This document shows, piece after piece, positions 56,679-64,000 of a stretch of 64,000 nucleotides of DNA. The notes below the pieces were generated by a model. That model had not been told where the DNA came from. It saw only the letters and a list, made by a program, of their open reading frames with translations, and did not search any database. This DNA comes from Anaeromyxobacter diazotrophicus (GTDB lineage: Bacteria > Myxococcota > Myxococcia > Myxococcales > Anaeromyxobacteraceae), in NCBI RefSeq assembly GCF_013340205.1, contig NZ_BJTG01000002.1, positions 456,001 to 520,000 of the forward strand, in the 5' to 3' direction. The position numbers and the translations under genes were made by a program. The stretch's first letter is position 1. Each line of letters starts with the position of its first letter.

Positions 56679-57573
56679 TCCCCTCCGTCCCCCCCTCCGC
56701 CCCGTCCCTCGCTGGCTCCGCCGGGCCCTCTACGCCCTGGGCGCGCTCCTCGCCTCGCTGGCCTGGCTCCTCGGCGTCCGCCGCCAGGTGGTGCTCGCGA
56801 ACCTGCGCCTCGCCTTCCCGGAGAAGGGCGAGGCGGAGCGGCGCGCCATCGCCCGCCGCACCTACCGCAACCTGGGGCGGCTCGCCCCGGAGTTCCTGCT
56901 CGTCCCGCGGCTCACCCGCGCCGAGCTCGACAACGTGTTCGTCTACGACGGGTGGGAGCGGTACGAGGCGGCGCGAGCGCGCGGCAAGGGGGTCATCGCC
57001 TGCACCGCCCACTTCGGCAACTTCGAGCTGCTCGCCGCGGCGCACACGCTGCGCGGCGTCCCCATCACCATGGTGACCCGCAAGATGGGGAAGAGCGGCG
57101 CCAACGACGTGTGGCGGCGCGGGCGGGCGCGGGCGGGGGTCGAGGACCTGGTCGTGAGGCGCGGCGAGACCCTGGCCGCGGCGCGGCGCGCGCTCGCCGC
57201 CGGGCGGGTGCTCGGGTACGTCATCGACCAGAACCAGCCGCGCCGCCGGGCCGTCTTCCCCACCTTCTTCGGCGTGCCCGCCGCCACCTCGCCCACCCCG
57301 GCCGTGCTGGCGAGGCGCACCGGCGCGGCGGTGATCTTCATCCTGGCCGTCCCGATGGGCGACGGGCGCCACCGGGTGCTCATCGAGGGCCCCCTCGACC
57401 TGCCCGACACCGGCGACCACCGCGAGGACGCGCTCCGCTTCATGCAGGACCTGAACGATCGCCTGGAGCGCCGCGTCCGCGAGCACCCCGACCAGTGGTA
57501 CTGGCTGCACCGCCGCTGGAAGACGCGGCCCGCCGAGGAGGACGCCGCCGCCGCGCGCGCCGCGTCACGTTGA
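56671..57573 (+). CDS. lipid A acyltransferase, LpxL/HtrB family
   Basis: 300-residue inner-membrane acyltransferase that adds a secondary acyl chain to lipid A. N-terminal hydrophobic segment (about 18-36), then VVLANLRLAFPEKGEAERRAIARRTYRNLGRLAPEF in the family pattern, and the HxxxxE catalytic motif His114-Glu119 (CTAHFGNFE). ITMVTRKMGKSGANDVWRRGR and the C-terminal HPDQWYWLHRRWKTRP are diagnostic. GTG start behind GGGAGAGGGAG. Follows lpxK. LpxL versus LpxM type cannot be fixed. Confidence 0.92.
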   Translation: MGDPLRPPLRPVPRWLRRALYALGALLASLAWLLGVRRQVVLANLRLAFPEKGEAERRAIARRTYRNLGRLAPEFLLVPRLTRAELDNVFVYDGWERYEAARARGKGVIACTAHFGNFELLAAAHTLRGVPITMVTRKMGKSGANDVWRRGRARAGVEDLVVRRGETLAAARRALAAGRVLGYVIDQNQPRRRAVFPTFFGVPAATSPTPAVLARRTGAAVIFILAVPMGDGRHRVLIEGPLDLPDTGDHREDALRFMQDLNDRLERRVREHPDQWYWLHRRWKTRPAEEDAAAARAASR

Positions 57574-57607
57574 CGCTCCTCGCCCGGGCGCGGTAGGACA
57601 ACGAGCG

Positions 57608-58621
57608 ATGCGCCGCCCCGCCGCCGTGAACGGGATCGCCCACCTGGCCGGCCTGCTCGATCGGATCGCCGCCGCCGAGGTGGTGGTGGTGGGCGACTTC
57701 ATGGCCGACGAGTGGGTCTACGGCGAGACCGAGCGCATCAGCCGCGAGGCGCCGGTGCTGATCGTCCGCTGGGAGCGGAGCGAGCTCAAGCCGGGCGGCG
57801 CCGGGAACGCGGCCCAGAACCTGGCCGCGCTCGGGGTCACGGTGCGGGCGGTGGGCGTGGTGGGCGACGACGCCCTCGGCGCGCAGCTGCTCGACACCCT
57901 CGCCGCCGCGCGGGTCGACGTGGACGGCATCGTGAAGGTGCGCGGCCGGGCCACCGAGTCGAAGACCCGCATCCTCGCCGGCGGCCGCTCCACGCGGCGC
58001 CAGCAGATGCTCCGGGTCGACCGCGCCCCGCAGGCGGCCCTCTCGCCCACCGCCGACGCGCGCGTCGCCCGCGAGCTCCAGCGCGCGGCGCGCGGCGCGC
58101 GGGCGGTGCTGGCGAGCGACTACGGCTCGGGCTCGATCGGCGCCCCGGCGCTGGAGGTGCTGCGGGCGCTCGCCCGCGGCGGCCTGCCGGTCTGCGTCGA
58201 CTCGCGCTACCGGCTCGTCCACTACACCGGCCTCACCATGGTGAAGCCGAACGAGGTGGAGCTCGAGACGGCCAGCGGCGTGCGCGTGGACGGGCTCGCG
58301 GCGCTGGAGCGGGCGGCGCGGGCGGTGCTGCGCAAGACCGGGAGCGCCGAGCTGCTCGTCACGCGCGGCCGCCACGGCATGTCGCTCTTCCGCAAGGGGC
58401 ACTCCCCCGTCCACATCCCGCCGCACGGGGCCCAGGAGGCGGTCGACGTGACCGGCGCGGGGGACACGGTGGCGGCCACCTACACCGCCGCCATCGCCGC
58501 CGGCGCCGATCCCGAGTCCGCCGCCCGCCTCGCCAACGTGGCCGGCGCCCTCAAGGTGCAGAAGCCCGGCACCGCCACCGTCTCGCGCGGCGAGCTGCTC
58601 GCCGAGATGGTGAAGGGCTAG
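57608..58621 (+). CDS. rfaE1: D-glycero-beta-D-manno-heptose-7-phosphate kinase (RfaE domain I)
   Basis: 337-residue PfkB-family sugar kinase that makes heptose-1,7-bisphosphate for ADP-heptose. [29 protein letters not shown] is the RfaE1 start, with substrate loop GGAGN at 63-67 and anion hole plus catalytic base Asp286 in DVTGAGDT. In E. coli this is fused to the adenylyltransferase as HldE; here it is a separate gene with the partner 11 bases downstream. The gap before the gene (57574-57607) has no strong Shine-Dalgarno. Confidence 0.93.
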   Translation: MRRPAAVNGIAHLAGLLDRIAAAEVVVVGDFMADEWVYGETERISREAPVLIVRWERSELKPGGAGNAAQNLAALGVTVRAVGVVGDDALGAQLLDTLAAARVDVDGIVKVRGRATESKTRILAGGRSTRRQQMLRVDRAPQAALSPTADARVARELQRAARGARAVLASDYGSGSIGAPALEVLRALARGGLPVCVDSRYRLVHYTGLTMVKPNEVELETASGVRVDGLAALERAARAVLRKTGSAELLVTRGRHGMSLFRKGHSPVHIPPHGAQEAVDVTGAGDTVAATYTAAIAAGADPESAARLANVAGALKVQKPGTATVSRGELLAEMVKG

Positions 58622-58632
58622 GCGCCGCGCCG

Positions 58633-59103
58633 ATGCCGAAGCGGCTCCGGCTGGAAGACCTGGCGGGCCTGCGGGCCGAGGCGAGCGCGGCGGGGCGCAC
58701 CATCGCGCTGGCGAACGGCGTCTTCGACCTCTTCCACGTCGGCCACCTGCGCTACCTCGAGGGCGCGAAGCGGCTCGCGGACCTGCTGGTGGTGGCGGTG
58801 AACGGCGACGCCTCCGCCCGCCTGCTCGGCAAGGGGCCCGGGCGCCCGGTGGTGCCGGAGGACGAGCGCGCCGAGATCGTGGCCGCGCTCGCCTGCGTGG
58901 ACCGCGTGGTGGTGTTCGACACGAAGGACGTGGTCCCGGTCATCCGCCTCCTCCGCCCCGACGTGCAGGTGAAGGGCACCGACTACACGCCCGACACCAT
59001 CCCCGAGGCGGCCGAGGTGCGGAGCTACGGCGGGCGGGTGGCGGTGGCGGGCGACCCCAAGGACCACTCGACCACCGCCCTGCTCGGGAAGCTCAGGACG
59101 TGA
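58633..59103 (+). CDS. rfaE2: D-glycero-beta-D-manno-heptose 1-phosphate adenylyltransferase (RfaE domain II)
   Basis: 156-residue nucleotidyltransferase that forms ADP-heptose. [19 protein letters not shown] with HxGH at 35-38, [31 protein letters not shown], and [24 protein letters not shown] are diagnostic. It supplies ADP-heptose to the two GT9 enzymes in this cluster. An isomerase (HldD) and phosphatase (GmhB) are not in the window. A structured intercistronic segment follows. Confidence 0.94.
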   Translation: MPKRLRLEDLAGLRAEASAAGRTIALANGVFDLFHVGHLRYLEGAKRLADLLVVAVNGDASARLLGKGPGRPVVPEDERAEIVAALACVDRVVVFDTKDVVPVIRLLRPDVQVKGTDYTPDTIPEAAEVRSYGGRVAVAGDPKDHSTTALLGKLRT

Positions 59104-59141
59104 TGGCGCACATCTTCGAAGCGACGCTCGAGATGGGGGGC

Positions 59142-59247
59142 GCGGGGGGAGAGGTTCTCCCCCCGCTAGAGGCGCCGCAAGGCGCCGGATCTCGACTCAC
59201 AGCGGTGGGGACGCTGGCGGGTCGGAAGCACGGTCGGCCGCTGTGAG
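59142..59247 (+). other. structured intercistronic element: three consecutive stems, last one covering a start codon
   Basis: Three inverted repeats in about 105 bases: GCGGGGGGAGA-GGT-TCTCCCCCCGC (59142-59166, perfect 11-bp stem); GGCGCC-GCAA-GGCGCC (59171-59186, perfect 6-bp stem with a GNRA loop); and CTCACAGCGG (59196-59205) with CCGCTGTGAG (59238-59247), a perfect 10-bp stem whose right arm contains the GTG start of the next gene at 59243. This could be a translational control element of the downstream glycosyltransferase or a repetitive insertion. A 47-codon frame spans the same interval but has unusual codons. Confidence 0.6.
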
Positions 59248-60118
59248 GGTCTCGGGGTTCACCTTCGTCCGGGACGCGGTCCGGCTCGGCTACCCGATCC
59301 TGCCCGCCGTCCGGTCGATCCTGCCGCTGGTGGACGAGCTGGTGGTGAACGTGGGCGCCTCGCCCGACGGCACGCTCGACCTCGTGCGCTCGCTCGGCGA
59401 CCCGCGGCTGGTCGTCCTGGAGTCGCGCTGGGACGAGGGGCAGCTCGAGCGGGGGCGGGTGCTGGCGCAGCAGACCGATCTCGCGCTCGCCCGCTGCTCC
59501 GGCGACGTCTGCCTGTACGTGCAGGCCGACGAGGCGCTGCACGAGGACGATCACCCGGCGGTGCGCGCGGCGCTGGCGCGGCTGCACGAGGACCCGCGGC
59601 TGGAGGGGCTCCTCTTCGACTACGTCCACTTCTACGGCTCGTTCCACACGGTCGGCGCCTCGCGCCGCTGGTACCGGCGGGAGATCCGCGCGGTGCGGAA
59701 CGGCGCCGGCGTGCGCTCCTGGCGCGACGCGCAGGGGTTCCGGATCGGCGCGGGGGAGGGGGCCCGCAAGCTCCGCGTCGCCCCGAGCGGCGGGCGCATG
59801 TTCCATTACGGCTGGGTGCGGCCGCCCGAGGCGCAGCGGGTCAAGCTCGCGGAGTTCGAGCGCCTGTACCACGGCGACGCCGCGCGGGAGCGGCGGCTCG
59901 GCCAGGCCTTCCGCTACGACGTCGGCGAGAAGGTACGGGCGTTCCGCGGCACGCACCCGGCGCCGATGCGCGAGTGGATCGCGCGCGAGGACTGGGCCTT
60001 CGAGCCGCGCCCGGCGCTCGTGCGCAGGGGTCACCTGCGCGAGGACCTGCTCGACCTCTTCGAGGCCGCCACCGGCGTCCGGGTCGGCGAGTACCGGAAC
60101 TACGAGCTCGTGCGGTGA
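59243..60118 (+). CDS. GT2-like glycosyltransferase
   Basis: 291 residues. [47 protein letters not shown] is the GT2 start, in which Asn-Gly-x-Ser-x-Asp is the nucleotide-binding turn. [22 protein letters not shown] holds the metal-binding DxD-like motif as [18 protein letters not shown] and a His-Tyr-Gly-Trp (FHYGWVRPP) follow. No membrane helices. It lies within the LPS core cluster and probably adds a core sugar. GTG start; its initiation region is buried in a predicted stem. GTGA overlap with the next gene. Confidence 0.8.
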   Translation: MRVSGFTFVRDAVRLGYPILPAVRSILPLVDELVVNVGASPDGTLDLVRSLGDPRLVVLESRWDEGQLERGRVLAQQTDLALARCSGDVCLYVQADEALHEDDHPAVRAALARLHEDPRLEGLLFDYVHFYGSFHTVGASRRWYRREIRAVRNGAGVRSWRDAQGFRIGAGEGARKLRVAPSGGRMFHYGWVRPPEAQRVKLAEFERLYHGDAARERRLGQAFRYDVGEKVRAFRGTHPAPMREWIAREDWAFEPRPALVRRGHLREDLLDLFEAATGVRVGEYRNYELVR

Positions 60119-61242
60119 GGATCCTGGAGCTCCTGAGCTCGCCGGTCTGGACCGGGCCGGCGGAGCCGATGGCCTCGGTGGCGGCCGGGCTGCGCCGGCG
60201 CGGGCACGAGGTCGAGCTGGCGGTGGACGCGCGCCGGCCGGGCGACCTGCGGGAGCGACTGCGCGCGCTCGGCTTCACCGTGCGGGACGACCTCGCCCTC
60301 TCGACGCGCGGCTTCCCGCCGCCGCTCCTCGCCGACGCGCTGCGCCTCTCCCGCGTCGGCCGGGGCTTCGACGTCGTCCACGCCCACTTCTCTCACGACC
60401 ACGCGGCGGCGCTGCTCGGTCTGCGGCGCCGGCCCGACGGCCCGCGCGTGGTCCGGACCGTCCACTCGGCGCGCTCGCTCCGGGAGCGGCCGCTGCAGGG
60501 GCTGGCGCACCGCCGCACCGACGGCCTCGTCGCGGTCTGCGAGGCGCACGCCCGGCGCCTCGTCGAGCGGTTCCGCGTCGACCCGCGGCGCGTGCTCGCC
60601 ACCCGCGGGGCGGTCGACGCGGCGCGCTTCACGCCCGAGGGCCCCGACCTCCGGGCCGAGCTCGGCCTCGCGCCGGGGCAGCCGGTGGCGGGCATCGTCT
60701 CGCGCGTGAAGCCGGATCGCCGCCACGCCGAGCTCGTGGACGCGTTCCGCGAGGTCGCCGACCGGCTCCCCGAGGCGCGGCTGGTGGTGGTCGGGCGGGG
60801 GGAGGGCCTGGAGGAGCTGCGGGTGCGGGTGGCGCACCGCGGCCTGGAGCGGGCGGTCGTCTTCGCCGGCTACCGCACCGGGCCCGAGCTCGCCGCCGCC
60901 TACCGCACCCTCGACGCCAAGGTGCTGCTGGCGGAGGGCAACGACGGCACCTGCCGCGCGCTGCTCGAGGCGATGGCGTGTGGCCGGCCCGGGGTCGCCT
61001 ACCGCTTCGGCGCCCCGGCCGAGGCGATCGTGGACGGCGCGACCGGGCTGCTCGTCGAGGACGGCGACGTCGCGGCGCTGGCGTCGGCCCTGGTCGAGCT
61101 GCTCCAGGCTCCGGCGCGCGCCCGCTCCCTGGGCCGAGCGGCGCGGCAGCGCATCCAGGAGCTCTTCACCGAGGAGGCGCGCACGGGCGCCGTCGAGCGC
61201 TTCCTCGTGGAGCTGCGCCAGCTGCCGCCCGCCGTGCTATGA
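60115..61242 (+). CDS. glycosyltransferase, GT4 family
   Basis: 375-residue GT-B enzyme. [31 protein letters not shown] and [19 protein letters not shown] form the acceptor domain; [34 protein letters not shown], and [35 protein letters not shown] with its E-x7-E type motif form the donor domain. Likely an LPS core or O-antigen-linked transferase. GTG start overlapping the previous stop, ATGA overlap with the Trm112-like gene. Confidence 0.88.
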   Translation: MRILELLSSPVWTGPAEPMASVAAGLRRRGHEVELAVDARRPGDLRERLRALGFTVRDDLALSTRGFPPPLLADALRLSRVGRGFDVVHAHFSHDHAAALLGLRRRPDGPRVVRTVHSARSLRERPLQGLAHRRTDGLVAVCEAHARRLVERFRVDPRRVLATRGAVDAARFTPEGPDLRAELGLAPGQPVAGIVSRVKPDRRHAELVDAFREVADRLPEARLVVVGRGEGLEELRVRVAHRGLERAVVFAGYRTGPELAAAYRTLDAKVLLAEGNDGTCRALLEAMACGRPGVAYRFGAPAEAIVDGATGLLVEDGDVAALASALVELLQAPARARSLGRAARQRIQELFTEEARTGAVERFLVELRQLPPAVL

Positions 61243-61433
61243 CCTTCGCGGAGGAACCGACCGTGCCCCTCGCCCCCGAGCTGAAGGAGATCCTGGCCTG
61301 CCCCAAGTGCAAGGGCAGCCTCGAGTTCCACGAGGAGCGGGCCGAGATCCACTGCCCGCGGTGCCGGCTCGCCTTCGCCATCCGGGATGACATCCCGGTC
61401 ATGCTCGTCGACGAGGCGCGGCCGCTCCCCTGA
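61239..61433 (+). CDS. Trm112/UPF0434-like zinc-ribbon protein
   Basis: 64 residues. [36 protein letters not shown] with zinc ligands Cys21, Cys24, Cys39 and Cys42 is the YcaR/Trm112-like signature. In many bacteria this gene lies beside lpxK or LPS genes; its role as methyltransferase partner is established only for eukaryotic and archaeal relatives. Translated in overlap with the glycosyltransferase upstream. Confidence 0.9.
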   Translation: MTFAEEPTVPLAPELKEILACPKCKGSLEFHEERAEIHCPRCRLAFAIRDDIPVMLVDEARPLP

Positions 61434-61438
61434 GACCC

Positions 61439-62419
61439 GTGCGCGTCCTCGTGCTGCAGCCGGGGTACCTCGGGGACACGGTCTTCCTCGGCCCGGCGGT
61501 GCGCGCGCTCAAGGCGCGCTGGCCCGAGGGGCGCGTCGGGCTGTGCGTCACGCCGCGCGGCGCGCCGGCCGCGCGCCTCCTGCCCGGCTGCGACGAGGTC
61601 CTCGTCTTCGACAAGCGCGGCGCGGACCGCGGGCCCGCCGGGCTGTGGCGCGCGGGCCGCAGGCTGCGCGCCTTCGGGGCGGAGCTGGCGCTCGTGCCGC
61701 ACGTCTCGGCGCGCACGGGGCTCCTCGCCTGGCTCTCCGGCGCGCCGCGTCGGATCGGGTACGCGCCGCTCTGCACCGAGCGCGTGCGGCTGGACCGCGG
61801 CCGGCCGTTCGTGGACCGCGCCCTGGTGCTGGCGGAGCGCGCCGGCGCGCCGGGCGAGCCGGCGCTCGCGCTCGACGCCCCGGCCGCCCACGCCGCCTAC
61901 GCGGAGGGCGTGCTGGCGGGGGCGCGCCGGCCGGTGGTGGGGCTCGTGCCGGGGGCGGAGTGGGCCACCAAGCGCTGGGCCGCCGAGCGGTTCGCGGCGC
62001 TCGCCGCCGAGCTCGTCCGCGACGGGGCCACCCCGGTGCTGCTGGGCGGCCCCTCGGAGCGCGCGCTCGCCTCGCGGATCCAGGCGCTCTCCGGCGGCGC
62101 GCTGCGCGACACCACCGGCAACGCCATCGACGAGGCGGTGGCGGTGCTGGCGCGCTGCGATCTGGTGGTGGGGGGCGACACGGGGCTCGTGCACTGCGCC
62201 CGGGCGCTGCAGCGGCCGGCGCTGGTGCTGTTCGGCCCCACGGCGCCCGAGCGCCACCGCTTCACCCACCGTGAGCGCGCGCTCACCGTCGGGATCGCCT
62301 GCCAGCCCTGCCACGATCACGGCCCGCCCACGTGCCCGCTCGGCCACCACGGCTGCCTGGCGCAGCTGGAGGTCGCGCAGGTGGCAGGCGCGGCGCGGGC
62401 GCTGCTCCAGCTGCCTTGA
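61439..62419 (+). CDS. GT9 heptosyltransferase (WaaF type)
   Basis: 326 residues. VLVLQPGYLGDTVFLGPAVRALKARWP, VGLVPGAEWATKRWAAERFAAL and LVVGGDTGLVHCARALQRPALVLFGPTAPERH are the GT9 blocks, with the conserved Asp/Glu/Lys/Asp positions. The C-terminus is Cys/His-rich (CQPCHDHGPPTCPLGHHGC), as in the gene at 54448. Two GT9 genes suggest an inner core with at least two heptoses. GTG start 5 bases after the Trm112-like stop. Confidence 0.92.
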   Translation: MRVLVLQPGYLGDTVFLGPAVRALKARWPEGRVGLCVTPRGAPAARLLPGCDEVLVFDKRGADRGPAGLWRAGRRLRAFGAELALVPHVSARTGLLAWLSGAPRRIGYAPLCTERVRLDRGRPFVDRALVLAERAGAPGEPALALDAPAAHAAYAEGVLAGARRPVVGLVPGAEWATKRWAAERFAALAAELVRDGATPVLLGGPSERALASRIQALSGGALRDTTGNAIDEAVAVLARCDLVVGGDTGLVHCARALQRPALVLFGPTAPERHRFTHRERALTVGIACQPCHDHGPPTCPLGHHGCLAQLEVAQVAGAARALLQLP

Positions 62420-62483
62420 CGCTCCGGCGCCCGGAGGCTACGGTCCGTCGCCGGCGCGTTCGGCCTGCGCCGCAGGGGTGCCG

Positions 62484-63356
62484 ATGATCCGCAGCATGAC
62501 CGGGTTCGGGGCGGGGCGGGCCGCCGTCGCGGGCGAGGAGATCGACGCCGAGGCGCGCTCGGTCAACCACAAATTCTGCGAGGTGAAGGTGCGCGTGCCG
62601 CGCGAGCTCGCCTCCCTCGAGCTCGAGGTGGCCCGGCTCGTCAAGGAGCGGCTGGCGCGAGGCGGCGTCGAGGTCACGCTCCGCCGCGCCGGCCGCAGCG
62701 CGGTCGCGCCGCGGGTCGATCCGGTGCTGGCCGCCGAGTACGCCCGCGCCTTCCGCGACATCCAGGCGCACCTGGGCCTGGCCGGCGGGGTGGCGCTGTC
62801 TGACGTGCTGGCGGCGGAGGGCGTGGTGCGGCTCGAGGAGCGCCCGGTCGACGCCGAGGCGGCCCGGGGGGCGGTCCTGGCCGCGGTCGATCAGGCGCTC
62901 GGCGCGCTCCTGGCGATGCGCGCCCGCGAGGGCGACGCGCTCGCCCGGGACCTCGAGGGGCGGCTGGCGCAGGTGGAGGCGCTGGTGGCGCGCGTCGAGC
63001 AGCTCGTGCCCGGCAGCGTCGAGCACTACCGGGCGCGGCTGCAGGAGCGCATCCAGGAGGTGGCGCGCGGCGTGGCGGTGGACCCGGCGCGGCTGGCGCA
63101 GGAGGTGGCGCTCTTCGCGGATCGCACCGACGTCACCGAGGAGATCACCCGGCTGCGCAGCCACCTCGCCCAGACCCGGGGCCTGCTCGCCGGCGCCGAG
63201 CCGGCCGGCCGGAAGATGGACTTCCTCGTGCAGGAGATGCACCGCGAGGTGAACACGGTCGGCTCGAAGTCGCAGAGCGCGGAGGTCGCGGCCCTGGTGG
63301 TGACGCTCAAGGCCGAGATCGAGCGCATGCGCGAGCAGGTGCAGAACGTGGAGTGA
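62484..63356 (+). CDS. yicC: YicC-family endoribonuclease
   Basis: 290 residues, the usual length. MIRSMTGFGAG, ARSVNHKFCEVKVRVPREL and the C-terminal AGRKMDFLVQEMHREVNTVGSKSQSAE are highly diagnostic, as they lie in the YicC_N and DUF1732 domains. YicC of E. coli is an endoribonuclease acting on small RNA. It is usually followed by gmk, as here; the gmk ATG overlaps its stop by one base. Confidence 0.95.
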   Translation: MIRSMTGFGAGRAAVAGEEIDAEARSVNHKFCEVKVRVPRELASLELEVARLVKERLARGGVEVTLRRAGRSAVAPRVDPVLAAEYARAFRDIQAHLGLAGGVALSDVLAAEGVVRLEERPVDAEAARGAVLAAVDQALGALLAMRAREGDALARDLEGRLAQVEALVARVEQLVPGSVEHYRARLQERIQEVARGVAVDPARLAQEVALFADRTDVTEEITRLRSHLAQTRGLLAGAEPAGRKMDFLVQEMHREVNTVGSKSQSAEVAALVVTLKAEIERMREQVQNVE

Positions 63357-64000
63357 TGGTGGACCCGAGCTCTCCCGGCCTGCTCCTCGTGCTCTCGGCG
63401 CCCTCGGGCGCCGGCAAGACCACGCTCGCCCGGCTCTTCCTGGCCGGCCACCCCGAGGCGCGCTTCTCCGTCTCGGCCACCACCCGCGCCCCGCGCGGCG
63501 CCGAGCGCGACGGCGTGGACTACCACTTCGTCACCCGCGACCGCTTCGCGGAGCTGGTCGCCGCGGACGCCCTGGCGGAGTGGGCCGAGGTGCACGGCCA
63601 GCGCTACGGGACCCTGCGCGACACCGTCGAGGAGTCGCTGGCGGCGGGGAGGGTGGCGGTCTTCGACATCGACGTGCAGGGCGGCGCGCAGGTGAAGGCG
63701 CGCTGGCCCGGGCAGGCCGCCACCGTGTTCGTCTTGCCGCCCTCGCTCGAGGAGCTGGAGCGGCGCCTGCGGACCCGCTCCACCGATCCCGACGCGGCCA
63801 TCGCGCGCCGCCTGGGCGCGGCGCGCTCGGAGATCGAGCGCGGGCTCGCGCAGTACGAGTACGTGATCGTGAACGACGAGCTCGCGGCGGCGCAGCGCCA
63901 GCTCGAGGCGATCGTGGCGCACGAGCGCGCGCGGCTCGCCGGGCGGCGCGACGAGGCCGCGAGCGCGCTGGCCGAGGCCGTGCGCCGGGAGCGCGTGGAT
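63356..64000 (+). CDS. gmk: guanylate kinase, 3' end beyond the window
   Basis: Phosphorylates GMP to GDP. 215 codons are present with no stop, so the gene is cut by the window edge. P-loop APSGAGKTT at 15-23; SVSATTRAPRGAERDGVDYHFV is the GMP-binding segment, with the Arg and Tyr ligands; VFDIDVQGGAQVKARWP and the lid Arg residues (RLRTRSTDPDAAIARRL) follow. The part seen already exceeds the core enzyme (about 200 residues), so only a short tail is missing. Confidence 0.96.
   Translation, partial: MVDPSSPGLLLVLSAPSGAGKTTLARLFLAGHPEARFSVSATTRAPRGAERDGVDYHFVTRDRFAELVAADALAEWAEVHGQRYGTLRDTVEESLAAGRVAVFDIDVQGGAQVKARWPGQAATVFVLPPSLEELERRLRTRSTDPDAAIARRLGAARSEIERGLAQYEYVIVNDELAAAQRQLEAIVAHERARLAGRRDEAASALAEAVRRERVD

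Overview
The window is very high G+C DNA (third codon positions are almost always G or C) from a Gram-negative bacterium. Several features fit a myxobacterium of the Anaeromyxobacter type (Myxococcota): a class-3-like polysaccharide export lipoprotein paired with its own outer-membrane barrel, an NtrC-family regulator beside the exopolysaccharide locus, a full V/A-type ATPase operon, and a succinate dehydrogenase with a single five-helix diheme cytochrome b. This assignment is inference from gene content; no marker gene was searched.

Layout. 1-4.0 kb: SpoIID-domain protein, two small membrane proteins and a sigma-54 response regulator. 4.2-21.0 kb: a long exopolysaccharide operon that begins at a sigma-54-type promoter motif. 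It encodes export lipoprotein, outer-membrane barrel, Wzz-like protein, a kinase-like ATPase with an altered Walker A, initiating sugar-phosphate transferase, GlmS, two FemAB-like acyltransferases, a DegT aminotransferase, a deacetylase, three glycosyltransferases and a Wzy/ligase-type membrane protein. From glmS on, most junctions are ATGA/GTGA overlaps, so one transcript is likely. No Wzx flippase lies in the window. 20.9-24.25 kb: YciI-like protein, an Ada(Zn)-AraC-AlkA fusion, O6-alkylguanine methyltransferase and a DMT permease (alkylation repair cassette). 24.25-24.69 kb: non-coding stretch with a dispersed repeat, a hairpin, a 12-base tandem repeat and the sdh terminator. 24.7-28.2 kb: sdhCAB (minus strand). 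28.3-28.9 kb: LOG-family protein. 29.0-37.2 kb: nine-gene V/A-ATPase operon (stalk-I-K-E-C-F-A-B-D). 37.2-38.35 kb: hexamer repeat, a decayed HNH endonuclease gene and the second copy of the dispersed repeat. 38.4-42.8 kb: small membrane protein, copper-type P1B ATPase with tandem YHS domains, and a response regulator/histidine kinase pair. 42.95-45.5 kb: lpxB, a DPM1-like glycosyltransferase and MarC. 45.5-51.1 kb: DMT permease, acyl-CoA synthetase, an aberrant EF-G paralogue and a GyrI-like protein. 51.3-62.4 kb: lipid A/core LPS cluster (msbA-like, waaA, heptosyltransferase, lpxK, acyltransferase, rfaE1, rfaE2, two glycosyltransferases, Trm112-like, second heptosyltransferase). 62.5-64.0 kb: yicC and the 5' part of gmk, which runs off the end.

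Most interesting signals: the 122-base repeat at 24.3 kb and, inverted, at 38.2 kb beside the HNH remnant; a strongly structured intercistronic segment at 59.14-59.25 kb whose last stem covers a start codon; the sigma-54 promoter/regulator pairing; period-6/12 tandem repeats at three loci, one of which extends the LpxK reading frame; and proteins with altered catalytic motifs (tyrosine-kinase-like ATPase, EF-G paralogue, WaaA).
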